A program made the position numbers and the translations under genes. The notes under the pieces were generated by a model that did no database searches, had not been told where the DNA came from, and was given only the letters and a program-made list of their open reading frames with translations. A stretch of 64,000 nucleotides of DNA, from positions 9,424,001 to 9,488,000 of the forward strand of contig NC_044278.2 of assembly GCF_004027225.2 (NCBI RefSeq), read 5' to 3'. Origin of the DNA: Strigops habroptila. Lineage: Eukaryota > Chordata > Aves > Psittaciformes > Psittacidae. This document shows positions 1-11,100 of the stretch, piece after piece. The number at the start of each line of letters is the position of its first letter. Within the stretch, counting starts at the first letter, position 1.

Positions 1-147
1 GGGTGTCCCTAGGAAGAGGCAGGGAACCTGTTGAAGCTTTCCCACACACGACCTGAGAAGCCTTTGCAATCCCTGTAATTCGTACGGGCATCGCATCTCC
101 GTCTCGTAGAAAGACCAGCAGGGAAAAAGAATTAGGAAAAAACAGCT

Positions 148-166
148 TTTATTTGATACTTTTATT
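148..166 (-). terminator. Candidate NHLH2 polyadenylation signals (two AATAAA)
   Basis: The plus strand reads TTTATT at 148-153 and again at 161-166, which are AATAAA on the NHLH2 strand. They are the last such pair before the window edge and sit about 1.2 kb past the stop codon. This is a motif call only. Confidence 0.45.
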
Positions 167-473
167 TATATGCAAAACAGCTCACCATTCATGAGAGATA
201 TGAAAAACGCATCAGATAGAAACCAGATTTATCTATTTTCACTACAAAATATTGCATTATATAAAGCAACAGAGACACACAAAAAAACCCTGAAAAAGAC
301 TAAAATCTTTGGATAGCAGATGTGGTTTGTTTTTATTTTTCTCTCTCTTTTACTCTTTCGTCCCCTCAAATGCGCTTCTTGTTTTAAGAGATTCACAGCA
401 AAGAACATGAAACATCTTCAGGTTATAGAATATCTTTTTTTGGTTGTCACAAAGGAAAGCAGTCCTGGATTCA

Positions 474-530
474 TTTTTTCTTTCTTTCTTTCTTTTTTTT
501 TTTTTTTTTTTCTATTTTTTTTTCTTTAGG
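474..530. repeat. T-rich simple repeat (TTTC then poly-T)
   Basis: Several TTTC units pass into an almost pure T run with single C and A interruptions. On the NHLH2 strand this is a poly-A/GAAA tract inside the inferred 3' UTR. It makes open but meaningless Phe-rich frames. Confidence 0.85.
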
Positions 531-560
531 AAAAAGGTCCTTTCCTAAAAATATACCATC

Positions 561-632
561 CCACATACACACCGGCGCTCACTCCCCCACACATGCATGT
601 ACACGCACACGCACACGCACATATACACCCCA
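561..632. repeat. CA-rich microsatellite-like tract
   Basis: Interrupted CA dinucleotides with GCACAC units (around 600-620) inside the inferred NHLH2 3' UTR. On the transcript strand this is a GU-rich segment. Confidence 0.7.
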
Positions 633-1333
633 CAAAGATACTACTTCCCTTATAAATGATTTGCAAAGTACTTTCCAGACGTAACTATAGATCAGAAGAA
701 CAACAAGTGTTTAAAAAACCTCTCCTAGTTAAGTGCTAGTGGTTCTCCATTCCACAAGAGAAAAGAAAGGGGGGAAAAAAGGTCAAGAACAAATGCCTTG
801 ATATATATAAAATATACTTATAAACAAGGGAGGTTTGTCGTACACAAGTGCAATATAATTGGAGGGTGGGAAATGAATTAAAAATGATAAATAAATAAAG
901 GAAAAGGAACACTGTATCCATCCCAACAAACACTCATAAAGTTAAACATAACGTTCCACACGGAGAAAGTGTAAACACCCGACTATAGAAACGAATCGGC
1001 ACAAAGTATCCAAAGTAAAATCGCCACCACTCTGAAAAATAAATAAATCTTGGAAAAAAATAAATTGTCGACTCCTTCTACCATAAATAAAAAATAGTTA
1101 TTTTTAACTGCACCCATGGGTCACACGTTTAAGGTCACAAGTAGATGGTTTTTTTGGATATATATATATATAAAGGGGCACTTGACAGCCTGAAGAAACA
1201 ATCCAGTTTTACACTTCTCGTCGAAAAACGGGGTGGAGGGGGTCTCCGTCGGCAGCACCGGGAGGGAAAAGCCCCGGGGACAGAGGTGGGGGAGAGTCCC
1301 GGGGCTCCGGGGGTCCGTCGGGGCGGGCGGGCG

Positions 1334-1780
1334 CTACACGTCGAGGACGTGGTTGAGATAGGAGATGTAGCAGATGGCGAGGCGCAGGATCTCGATCTTG
1401 GAGAGCTTCTTGTCGGGGGGCAGGGTGGGCAGCAGCTTGCGGAGCTCGGCGAAGGCCAGGTTGAAGGCCTCCACTCGAATCCGCTCACGCGTGGCGTGCG
1501 CCGACCGGTACTTGGCCGTGGCGCGGCGCCGCCGTCGCTTCTCCTCCCGGCTCAGCGGCGGCGGGTGCAGCCCGGGCCGGCCCCCGACCCGGCCCTCCCC
1601 AACGCTGCCGCCGCCGCCGCCGCCCCGGCCCTCGCTGCCGCCGCCGCCGCCCTCGGCGGGCTCCGGGTCGGAGACGCAGCAGCTGAGCGGCTGGGGGTCC
1701 GCGCCGCCCAGGGACTCCGGGTCGGAGGGAGCCGAGGAGGGGTGGTCGGAGTCGGCAGCTTGGTCCGGGCTAAGCATCAT
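1334..1780 (-). CDS. NHLH2: NHLH2 (HEN2), neuronal basic helix-loop-helix transcription factor, 148 aa
   Basis: Reading the minus strand from an ATG at 1780 to a TAG at 1336-1334 gives 148 residues beginning [16 protein letters not shown] and ending SYLNHVLDV. These ends and the bHLH block identify NHLH2 rather than its paralogue NHLH1. Residues 77-148 hold [10 protein letters not shown], the DNA-contacting basic stretch HATRERIRV, helix 1 ([16 protein letters not shown]), the loop PPDKKL and helix 2 ([16 protein letters not shown]). The family product is a nuclear class II bHLH factor that dimerises with E-proteins and binds E-boxes in developing neurons and neuroendocrine cells (established knowledge). 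The N-terminal half carries a Gly-rich insertion at about residues 44-65, making the protein longer than the roughly 135 aa I recall for mammals. The reading frame stays open upstream to another ATG at 2032, but the family start is MMLSPDQ and it has A at -3. The whole coding region lies in one exon. Confidence 0.96.
   Translation of the reverse strand: MMLSPDQAADSDHPSSAPSDPESLGGADPQPLSCCVSDPEPAEGGGGGSEGRGGGGGGSVGEGRVGGRPGLHPPPLSREEKRRRRRATAKYRSAHATRERIRVEAFNLAFAELRKLLPTLPPDKKLSKIEILRLAICYISYLNHVLDV
1602..1655. repeat. GCC/GGC trinucleotide tract encoding Gly runs of NHLH2
   Basis: The plus strand shows runs of CCG/GCC units split by a short spacer. On the minus strand they encode the two glycine clusters GGGGGG and GGGGG in the NHLH2 N-terminal region. 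The tract is inside the coding exon and is a probable length-polymorphic site. Confidence 0.8.
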
Positions 1781-2675
1781 CTTTGGAGGGGGCGGAGGAG
1801 GAGCCTTCCCGGGACAGAGGAGAGGAGAGAGCGGGTCAGAGCCCCGCCACTGGCACCGGCACCGGGGGATAGGCGAGCACGGGTAAAGGGGACATGTCAG
1901 TCCCTCGGCACCTGCCCCCGTTGCCGGTGGCTGCCGCGGCCCCGCTGGACCCGGCCGGGGCTGCGGGAGGGCTGCTGCTCCTTCAGGGAGCACCAATGAG
2001 AGCAATGCCGGGGATAAATGATGCCCTGTCATTCACCATCACCATCCCGGGCATTCACCGTGCCCGTCAAAGACTGGCATTTGACGGCAGCTTCAACGGA
2101 ATTTACGCTCTTCCCATTATTCCCTGTGTTTTCTTGGGTGTAGGAACAGGCCCGGAAAGCAATAAAAGGTTACATATTTTTTACCAAACAAGTTAATATC
2201 CAGTAGCTCAATATTAGGTCGATTTCTTTTTCTTTTCCAATTTTAACATCGTATTTCCTCCCCCTCCAATCTCTGTTTAACTATTTCTTTTTCGGTAACG
2301 CTCTATGGGAGCTGGGCTACAGACATGATGCTCTTAAATATACAGTTCAAGGCTCCCTAAACATAACAAGGCCAGTGGGGAAATTTATTTCCCCAATCCA
2401 AAGGACGGGATCTGATGTACCTGCGGGGCTCTCTCCCTGCTCTTTTCTCTCCATTCCTTCCTTTTTGGATTTCTTATCCTTTCCTGCTGCTAATTGTGCG
2501 GGCAGCGATTTGCCAGCGCCCCAACGGGGAACGTTTTGGAGAGAGCTTATTTTTAAGCGTGGGATTTAAAAAGAAACCAAAGCCTAAAAGCAGCGGCCGA
2601 ACTTTTCCATTCCTTTAAATTTTCCCTCCTCTCCCCTCCCTGCGCGAAAAGGAGGGGAAGGAGGAGGGGGGGCCC

Positions 2676-2694
2676 TAAATAAATAAATAAATGC
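2676..2694. repeat. (AAAT)n microsatellite
   Basis: Four to five tandem AAAT units. No function is evident. Confidence 0.75.
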
Positions 2695-3049
2695 AGACGT
2701 GCCTTTCAAAAGAAAATTGAATCGTATCTTCTTGCGGCCTCACAGAGCACCATCTGTCATGTAGACAGCAATACAAACCCGAGCGCGTCCGTGGACATGC
2801 CGGCATGTGATAAAACAATACATCAGGCAACTAGTGAATAACCTTGGACAGAAATGTGCGTGTGCTCGGGGGGGTGTGTGTGTGTGCATGGCCGGGGTGT
2901 CGGGCGAGGTAGGGAGCGAGCCTGGGGGAGGAGGGAACATCGCGTCCTTCCTCTTCTCCAGAATTCAGGTTTGCCCAGTATTTCCACGTGAAGTTTCCAG
3001 GCAAAGTCCTCCCTCGGGTCTCAGACCCGGTTGGGAAAAATGAATTAAA

Positions 3050-3115
3050 AGTAGAAATAATAATAGTAATAATAATAGTAATAATAATAATATTAATAAT
3101 AGTAATAATAATGAC
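3050..3115. repeat. (TAA)n microsatellite with TAG interruptions
   Basis: About 65 bp of TAA/AAT trinucleotides broken by single TAG units. It lies in the 5' flank of NHLH2. The apparent Leu-rich minus-strand ORF here is an artefact of the repeat. Confidence 0.85.
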
Positions 3116-3701
3116 AATGAGACATTAAACGAAGGGCAGGAGGAATGCTTCTTCCCGGGGCGAGACACGGACACACGTGGCGGGGCTTGACCGGGGTGCC
3201 CGGGGGAAAAAGGCCGGGAACGGGAGGAGGGAAGCGTTTGCTTCCCTAGGAAAGGGCTGCCGCCTGCCAGGGCCGTGGGGAACCCTTCCTCTTCGAGTTT
3301 TAATAAGGAGCGGGGATCAGGCCCAGGAGGCAGGAGCAGAGAATAAACCCCGCGGGTCAGGTGTCAGCCATCTCTTGGAAGAAAAACTGAATAGATGAAT
3401 AGGAAACGTTTAAAACCACCTTTCGACTGAGATCCAAGCGAAGGGATTTGTGCGAAAGCACAGTAAAAGAGGGCAGTTGAGGAAAACGGGAAATTACAGA
3501 GCTGGTTCCTGGAGAAAGTTGCTTAAAGGTTTCTCTACAGTGTGAGTTGGATTTTCCCCTTTGGTTTTGGGGTTTACCCATACGGCGGGTTTTGGCGAGC
3601 TGAGCCGGAAAGAAGCTTTTTTCCCCCCTTTCTTTCTATTTTCACCCCCCATTTCAGCAAGCCCGTGGTACCTGGCACAGGGACATACATTGTGAAGGCT
3701 G

Positions 3702-3707
3702 CTTACC
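3702..3707 (-). promoter_or_regulatory. Candidate 5' splice site of an NHLH2 leader exon
   Basis: The minus strand reads CCGAG then GTAAGC (GTAAG at 3706-3702), a near-consensus donor in GC-rich DNA about 1.9 kb upstream of the coding exon. It would end a noncoding first exon lying above 3706. Confidence 0.35.
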
Positions 3708-3971
3708 TCGGCGGAGCGGTTCGGACAGCCTCTCTCTCCAGGTCCCCTCGCCCCCTCGGCGATTCCTTTACAGTTTAAATGACCCTCCGGGAGCGGAGCA
3801 TGGAAAAATTAAAACATCAAAATCAAATCAAATGAATTAGGAGCGGGAAAAGTGTCCTGCTCGGATGGGGAAAAGGCAGATCTCATCCCTCGCCGCGGCC
3901 TCCAGCGCTCCGGAGATGGGGAGATGTTATCGCCGTGGTTGGTGGCGGAGTATAAATAACAACTTAAGTTA

Positions 3972-3977
3972 CTTACG
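3972..3977 (-). promoter_or_regulatory. Second candidate 5' splice site of an NHLH2 leader exon
   Basis: The minus strand contains GTAAGT followed by AAC (plus-strand ACTTAC, ending at 3976), a perfect intronic donor hexamer, although the exon side ends in C. It could define an alternative leader exon beginning in the CpG-rich block at about 4000-4370. Confidence 0.3.
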
Positions 3978-4075
3978 ATGCATCAGGGGAGAAAAAGCGT
4001 TTCCCCCATCGAAGTCTGCCTCCGCCCGCTAATTCGGGGCACCACCGGCAGCTGCTGCCAGTCGGGGTTATATTT

Positions 4076-4098
4076 GGGGGGGGGGGGGGGGGGGGGGG
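4076..4098 (+). repeat. Homopolymer run of 23 G
   Basis: An uninterrupted run of 23 guanines on the plus strand. It can form a G-quadruplex and is a likely length-variable or sequencing-error site. It creates Gly and Pro runs in shadow ORFs. Confidence 0.9.
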
Positions 4099-4929
4099 AG
4101 GAAACTGCGCCGGGAAGTGCCGGTTCCCCCGCTCTTCTTTCCTCCTCTTCCCCAATCGCGAGAAGTAACAAAAGGGATGCGGCGACAGCACCAGCCGGGG
4201 TTATTCCCTCTCTCCCGCCCCCTCGGGCTCTCCTTCCCCTCTGTCCCCCTCCCGCAGCTCCCGGGCCTGGCCCGGCGCAGAGCCCCGGGGCGCAGAGAAC
4301 CGGCGGCCGCTCCGCGCTGCGCGGAGCCCGGCGCGGCGCTGCCGGCTTTGTTCCGCCGCGGCCCGGGTAACAATGCGTCGCTCCCTCCTTTTCTTCTCTA
4401 GTATTATTTTTGGGGGTGAAACGTGCGGTTTTGTTAATCCACGGAGAGAGGGGCAGGAGAAAGGCGAGAGGCCGTCGGGAAATAAAATGTTTGGTTTAGT
4501 TTTTCTTCTGGTCCTTCAAGAGCTGCCGAGAGGGTGGGAAAAAAGGATAAACGAAACCCCCATCCGTCCCTGAGCTTCCTAACTCCTCCTGCATCTCTCG
4601 AGGGAGAATAAAACAAGAGAAATGAGAACGCTGAAAATAAAAATCAAAACAAAATAAACGCAAATCTCGGCGCGAGGTCGGAGCGGCTGCGAGGGGAAAC
4701 GTCGGTGCAGGAAAAGGTACGCTCACTCGCACAAAAAGAAAGTGCAGTTCCTCCTCCCACCCCTCCTGGAGTGGCAAAGAAGCCAAGGAGGGGTGCGGAA
4801 GGTGGCAGGGGCGAGAGAGACAGACGGACAGAGCGGAGATGCGTGCGGATCCGCTCCTGGTACCAAAGGGTTTAGCGTCGAGATGGTCGGAAGAGATAAA
4901 GGCTCGGAGAAAAGGGGGCGGCATTTTTT

Positions 4930-5130
4930 CCCTCTTAAATTGATATTTAATGGGAAAGCCTATTGGACAGAAACCTGGACACGAGTCACTTAATTGGACT
5001 TGACATCTGTCACAGTGTGGGAGTTTTCACAGCCCAAATATTTTCAGGAGATCAGATTCTCGCTGAATCTGTGCCACAAATTATAACAGTCGAGAGCAGC
5101 CCGTGATACAAACCCTAGCCTCTGGATATA
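4930..5130. promoter_or_regulatory. Candidate conserved NHLH2-proximal element
   Basis: AT-balanced, repeat-free sequence with an inverted CCAAT (CTATTGG near 4961), a homeodomain/NKX-like core (CACTTAATTGG), an E-box (CATCTG) next to a TGTCA half-site, and an AAATATTTT core. The density of recognisable sites in non-repetitive DNA about 3.2 kb upstream of the coding exon suggests a conserved enhancer or upstream promoter. This is inference from motif texture only. Confidence 0.3.
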
Positions 5131-5170
5131 CAGTCTCTAGCCACGTTTGCTTCCACCACCGTCGTGTGTG

Positions 5171-5182
5171 CCCCCCCCCCCC
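5171..5182 (+). repeat. Poly-C run (12 C)
   Basis: Homopolymer only. Confidence 0.8.
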
Positions 5183-8100
5183 AGTATCAGATACCCACTG
5201 ATCTAGAAAAACACCGCTGGCATTTTGCATGCAAGCTAATAAATAAGCTTTAAGCACCAATTTGCATCATGTACACCGAGCATGTGGAGAATCGTCAGAC
5301 TGGGGGGTTAGTGCGTGTATTTCGGTGGTCCCCACGCTGTCTCTCCCACTCACTGAAATCCCAGTGCATGGCAGGCACGGTTCACCAGGGCCCAGGGGGC
5401 AGGGAGGCCCCCCCAGTTCCTCTGCTTCCCCCCCAGTGTCTCCATCCCTGCCATCCTTGCTCCAGCAAACAGACAATGAGGCGAAGGAGCCGGCTATGGG
5501 GACGCGGCTTTTCTGCTCACAAGAGGCCAGATGGAGCCAGGCCCCTTTGCACTAGAGCCAGGGGATGCCTGTGACCGGGGTGACTCTTCTTGCTGCCGCT
5601 TTGCCCCTTCCAGCTGGCAGCCTCTTCTCCATTCTGATCCCCTTTTCCCTATCTCCCTCCCTTTAGATCCCACCAAATAGGGGCTGTAGCCACTTTTCTT
5701 GGTGTAGTCACCTTCCTCCCTGGGGACTTCTCTGTGTCAGGAGCCTGTGCTGCCCAGCTCCCTCTGGATGCCCCCAAAAAGAGGCAGCAGGAGGGATGGG
5801 TGATGGTCTCCTGCACAGAGCAGAGCTGGTTCTGCTGCTCACCAGCAGCCCAGTGGGTGCTTGGCCTCACCAGAGCTCCTTCTCTCCCTGGGTCCCATGA
5901 GCAGGATGGGGGGGGGGAGGTGGCAGGTAAGCACTTGCAGGGGTCCCCAGGGGGGAGTTACAGGTTCACCCAGTAACTCATGCAAGAGGCTGAGAGATCT
6001 CTGAATGGGGAGAGGTTCTGCTCTTGATATGATTTACAGGACCGTAACAGGAATGTCTGGATAACTCTGGGGTTTGTCCCTTTTCTTTTGAAAATGATAG
6101 ATACTCTGGCAAAGATACAATCTCTCTGCATGTCACCTGGTCCACTAGCAAATGAAACACCTGTAACATCCTCGTGGACATTTCTTTCAGGGAAATTTAG
6201 GGATTTCTCTCCCTTTTCCTGCTCACAAGTCTCCAAGGCAGCAAGAGGCTGTCACTTCTGTAGGTGCTCTGACTCCACATATCTACACTGGATTCATTGA
6301 TATCCAAGAAGATTCCAACAGTGCTACTGGAGATGCTTGTTTAGGTGATCCTTTGGTGCCATGGGACATGCCTGCCAAAGACCCTCCATGGAAGGTAGAA
6401 TGCAGAAATGCAGCCTCTGGCTGGGAAGGTCTGAACTGTGTGCCCTCAGCCCACCTCTGTGCCAGTCCCAACAAGGGGCTTCCTAATGCTGCAGAAAGCC
6501 TTCTGCTGAGCTTGAGGGGAGCAGGAGGTATTGCTGTGAAGTACCTGGTCTGCATGGAAAGGGGGGTTAGATTGGTGTGGGGGGGGCTGTTTGAGCTTCT
6601 ATGCACAGGGACTCAGGAAACCCCCTTGCTACTGTGAAGAGAAGTAACTAAAATCTCAGCTAGTTTGCCAGGAAGGTTCAGCTGCAAATCACCAAGGCTG
6701 TGGCACATCCCCATTCAGCTCAGCTCTCTGATAACCTTCACAGATGCCCTTTGGAGATCAAGGGTCAGTGACCCTTCTCAGTGACCTGAGAAGCTCAAGG
6801 TCACTGTTCTCCAATTGTAAGATCCACGGTCGCGTTCCATCAAATGCCCACCATCCCACACTTCAAAGAGCAAGCTGTGAAGGAGACCTTCGCCACCTCT
6901 CACTTGACTGTGGCTCAGTGCTAGGGGCTTTGGCTTGCAGCGCTGCTCGAGGTGTAAGCCTGAGGCCTCAGCCCACAGAAGCTGCAGGTGATGGAACAAG
7001 TAGTTGGATAAGGCTGCCACAGATAAGAGCCAGGAAGCTGCTATTCATGCAAGCCACCCTGCTCTCTGCTGCAGATGCTGTCATCACATGGCTTGCTCTT
7101 TATTTTTGATCTTCAGGAAGAGCACAAGCAGTTGCTTCTCGATGCCCTTCGGTTATGAATGGACATTTCTGACACCTCATAAATCGCTATTTACTGCCTC
7201 TGTGATCCGATTACCCCACTGCTCTGCTCCCACATGTGTTAAATCCAGAGGTTCCCACCCTGCCCTGGGCATCCCAGGCCTCTGGCGTCTACCTGAACTT
7301 TAGCACTAAGAAGCCAGTCAGAAGTGCTGGAGCTGACAGCCTGGCTCCTCTCTGAGCAGACAAAGCCCAGCAGCAAGGTTAAATTCTCCCAGCGGACAGC
7401 TCTCCTGCTTCCAACCACTCACACTTGGAGGAAGAGGCTGGTTTCCAGAGCTCAGCGTTCCCAGGGCTGAGTGTGTGGTGACCAGATGTGGAGGTCACCA
7501 GAAATGATCGGGAAGTGCAGCTGATGGAAACTAAACCAGTTGCATTTTGGCAAAGGAGGGCTGACTAAAGCTCTTCCTCAAGCTCTCTGTGTCTTTTTTC
7601 TTGGAATATAGACTGATGCAAGTGGAGACCCACACACTGGGTATCAGTATCTTCCCAAAGGAAGCTGCATAGATGCAAGGGCCACCTTACTTATATCCCC
7701 CAATATAGCCATGGCCAGTGCAAGCCCATGGTTGGTCTCTTCATTAAGCAAGCACCTCACTGGTGTCAAGACAAGCTGAAATTCCCAGATGCTGACCTTA
7801 CTGGCATGAATAGCATTGGTTTGGCTTCTCTGTAAAAGGTGAAACCATGACCCTTGAGCTGCACTTGATGAAGAGAAAGTGAATAGGGAAAACAGAGGCA
7901 TAGCAAAGGCCTGCAGTTTGTACAATGGATATCCAGGGGTGTTGTATGGCTGTGGCCTTACTGCAGACTAAATCCATGATAGTGAACTTTGAAGCACAAG
8001 TGAACAGACATCTCCTGGAAGAGAATCTGGGATTACATTTTGCCATGCTGGAGAGCTGTAAGAGAGCCATGAACATCTCTTCTTCTTTACCTGGCTGGAG

Positions 8101-11100
8101 ATGTTGCTCTCAGGGCTGGAGGTATAGGTAGAAGTGGAAGTGGTTTCCTGTGAGTGGCATTCCAGCTCATGCAACACCCATTTCCTTCCCAGCAACCTCA
8201 TAAGTTTAATGAGAATGAAAGGTGACCAGAGAATGATTCGGTATGAAAAAACCCACATCCCACCCTTGTAGGGGCCATCTCACTGAAAAGCAAGAAGAAA
8301 ATCACTCTGTTTTGACTTCCAGGGCTCGCTGAGAAGCCCATAAAACCTTATAACTGAGACTGCTCATTAGATAAGAGCTAGCACGGAACTAATATTAGTT
8401 AATTCATTAATGATCGCAAATAAAAACTGCCCACTGCTATGACACTTACAGCAAAGTGTTATAGGCCAACAAACAATATGAAGTGATGGGTGGTGCTAAA
8501 TCTGTGACAGAGACTCATGACCCAGTGTCTTTGAGGGGCCAGCGGGATCGGGCTTTGGTAGGGCACGATTCAGAAGAGGTTTGTCTTCAGGGCGTAGCCA
8601 GAAGAAAGAAGACTGAAAACACTGCTGCTATGTCATGGTATTTTATGGAAAGGGTGCACTTTCTTGTGTCAACATCTCAGACTCATGTTACACGATCATT
8701 TGAAGGTATGCCATTTGTGAGGCTAGCCTGGGTTGGTACATACCCACTCAAAGTCTGCAAAGGTGCAGCACTAACACCCCAGAGTAGCCATTTGTTCTGA
8801 GGAGATGTCCTTGTGGCCTGGTGAAGGAGAAGGATGAAAGAACCCAGCTGAGCTCTTTAGCACTGGGCCAGGTATTAGGAAAACCATTTTTCACTCACAG
8901 CCTGAGCAAATCTCACAGGGCTGCCATGGGGAGACATCAAACACAGGAACCCACAAAGCCACTTTTACGGTGCTGCTTGTCAGAGCAGACCTACGCTTCC
9001 ATTACTGACATGTCCTCTATCTGTTGAAAGGACAGCTTTTCCAGGAAGCTTGAGAACATCCATTCTCTTTTATAGCATACGCCATTCACGTTGCTGGCAT
9101 ATGCTGCCCATTGAAATAAATGGAGCTTGTCACTCTTGGATGTGTTCCTTGGAAATAAACGGTCAAACAAATTAGAATGCTGAGCCATGAAAATCCTTGT
9201 CCTTTTGAAAAATCTGTGCTGGCTATAGCTCAGTGCCTCTGCTCCTGGTTTCCTTCCACATTTGGATGATAGTTTTTGTTTTCCACCAGTCATATTTGCT
9301 TTCTCTAGGCAATGGGATTGAGGTTGGTTTAATAACGGGTCAGCAGATTTGAGGCTGATGGCAGGAACAGCTTGCAACTGGGGAAGGTGAAAAAAAGAGT
9401 TTCCCTTCTGGGCCATGAACAGGGAGGTACCAGGGCCACTAGATCAGGATGTGAGGCCACCCTGGCTGAGGTATGCCAGCATTTACAGGACAGGCAGGTC
9501 TCCTCAGCTGCTTCCTTGCAAATATGAATGTGTCTGTCCCTGGGACCTGCTGCTATGTGTCAACCAGTGGTCTCCAGACTAGCGAATGGCTGAAATCTAT
9601 GTCTTTTGGACAAAATCCTGATTCTTTTCACCTAGTTGCAGCCTTTGGCTCATGTCCCTTGGTATGTGTTTTGGTTCAAGTCTTTCCCTTTGCCTGTTGG
9701 ACTAGAGGAGCCATGACATTAAGATCAAGCTCTAGCTGCTACTGTAGGGCCAGGTGCCATCATGAGAGTGTCCATGACCTTCCACTGCCATATTGTCTTG
9801 ACATCTCTAAAGATCATCCTTGTTAGCCAATGTTCACAGTTTCTTGAGGATAGGGTGTCTTGGGACATGGAGGATGATGAGGAGATTTTAAATGCAGAAA
9901 GGACCACGGTGAGCATCTCTCTGCAGGTTGAAGGCCACAGGACTTCCCTACTCATATGAATGAGTGTGTATTTTCAGAAATAATATTAATGATTGGTCTA
10001 AACATTGCTCGTGGTGGAAGATTCATTATGATCCTTGGAAAGCTCCCCCACCAGCCATTTATCCCCACTGTTTGAAACACTGATATGGAAAATGAGCATG
10101 CACACCTTCAGCATCCAGCCATGGGATTTTGTTGTATCTTGCCCCTCTGGATTAATAGTTCTCTATTATCCTCTTATCAGGTTTAGGTAGGGGTTTTGTG
10201 AACGAGGTGTATGTGCATGTGGAGAGCTGATATGCCTGCATGCACTGGTTACTATCTTGGGCTTTCTGGTCATGCAGAGCATAGCTACAGCTATTGCTGC
10301 TGCTCCGGTCAGATGTCTGGAAATTTTGGATGAATGGGAAAATTCCACCTGGGCAAACACTTCAGGCAGAAAGAGAAGACATGCCTGAGCAAACCCGGAC
10401 ATCTGTCAGTCCTTCCTAGGTCGGTATTCATTAGTAGTGGTCATATCAATTCTGCAGCCTTCTTTTTGTTAAGTGAAACACATTCAGATGCCTTGTCGTC
10501 ATGCAGAAGGCACTAAGCCTGCTTTACTTTTAAGGTGGTTCTGGTCTGGGATATTTCCCATTCTTCCTGCCCACAAATGAAATGAAATGTTTAGCATGCC
10601 AAGCTCTGAATATAGAACAAGAAACACATATCGTGCTTTTCAATGTGTCTGTAAGATCCTAATGCAGCCTTGATTCACCTGGAACAGGCATATTAGAAAC
10701 CATAACACACTAGAAATCACAGAAAACTCATATAAGAACACATACAGTGGGTTAGACCAAAGGTATCTTGTTTTCAGCAGTACCAAAAAAGAGTGTGTCT
10801 CGGAAACCTATAAGAATAACATAAATCTACAGTGATACTGCTTCCAAATATTCTCCTGACATCCAGTTAATTGCAGCTTAATGCACTGGATGAACTTTAC
10901 TTCAATGAATTTGTCTAGTTGCTTTGTGAATTCACGTAAACTTTCAGCTTCCATAAATTCTCATGGCAAGGAATTCTCTGTGAGCCATGCAATTTAGATA
11001 AATACATAAAGATATGCTTGTAAACATGTTTGCAAATAAATTAGCCAAGCTTGCTGTATTACTCTGGCTTCTACTGCTGATGAACACACGAAGAGTAGTG

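Larger units (their letters stand above)
130..1333 (-). other. NHLH2: NHLH2 3' untranslated region (inferred)
   Basis: The stretch following the NHLH2 stop on the minus strand is AT-rich with no convincing ORF. It runs to two closely spaced AATAAA hexamers on the minus strand (plus-strand TTTATT at 161-166 and 148-153), so cleavage near 120-140 is the likely end. A 3' UTR of about 1.2 kb is inferred. A further AATAAA (plus-strand TTTATT near 334-339) could give a shorter form. The UTR contains CA-rich and T-rich simple repeats. Transcript evidence would be needed to fix the end. Confidence 0.6.
1781..3706 (-). other. NHLH2 5' region: 5' UTR and/or intron, no coding ORF
   Basis: No gene-like ORF other than shadows is seen here. 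Upstream of the NHLH2 ATG the minus strand has pyrimidine-rich stretches ending in AG: one directly before the ATG (CCCCCTCCAAAG) and one ending GTCCCGGGAAG near 1810. Either could be a 3' splice site joining the coding exon to a noncoding leader. The farther part holds TAAA- and TAA-type simple repeats and a TG-rich tract near 2870-2888. Exon boundaries are inferred, not demonstrated. Confidence 0.4.
3860..4375. promoter_or_regulatory. CpG-rich block, probable NHLH2 promoter region
   Basis: Dense CpG and GC-rich sequence (for example 4255-4375) lies 2-2.6 kb upstream of the NHLH2 coding exon and contains the 23-G run. GC-rich DNA upstream of a donor-like site suggests the transcription start of a noncoding leader exon. 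No convincing TATA box was placed on the minus strand, and the exact start is unknown. Confidence 0.45.

Noticed and set aside
1374-1886. 170-aa plus-strand Pro/Arg-rich ORF
   Set aside because: Another frame shadow of the NHLH2 exon and its GCC repeats.
1145-1999. 284-aa plus-strand ORF opposite NHLH2
   Set aside because: It is antisense to the conserved bHLH exon, low-complexity Arg/Gly/Ala-rich, and exists only because GC-rich DNA has few stops.
3951-3958. TATAAATA as a TATA box
   Set aside because: It is in plus orientation, whereas NHLH2 is on the minus strand; there is no supporting start context.
9725-9959. Overlapping plus and minus ORFs near 9.8 kb as a possible exon
   Set aside because: No recognised domain; neither frame continues or shows convincing splice sites.
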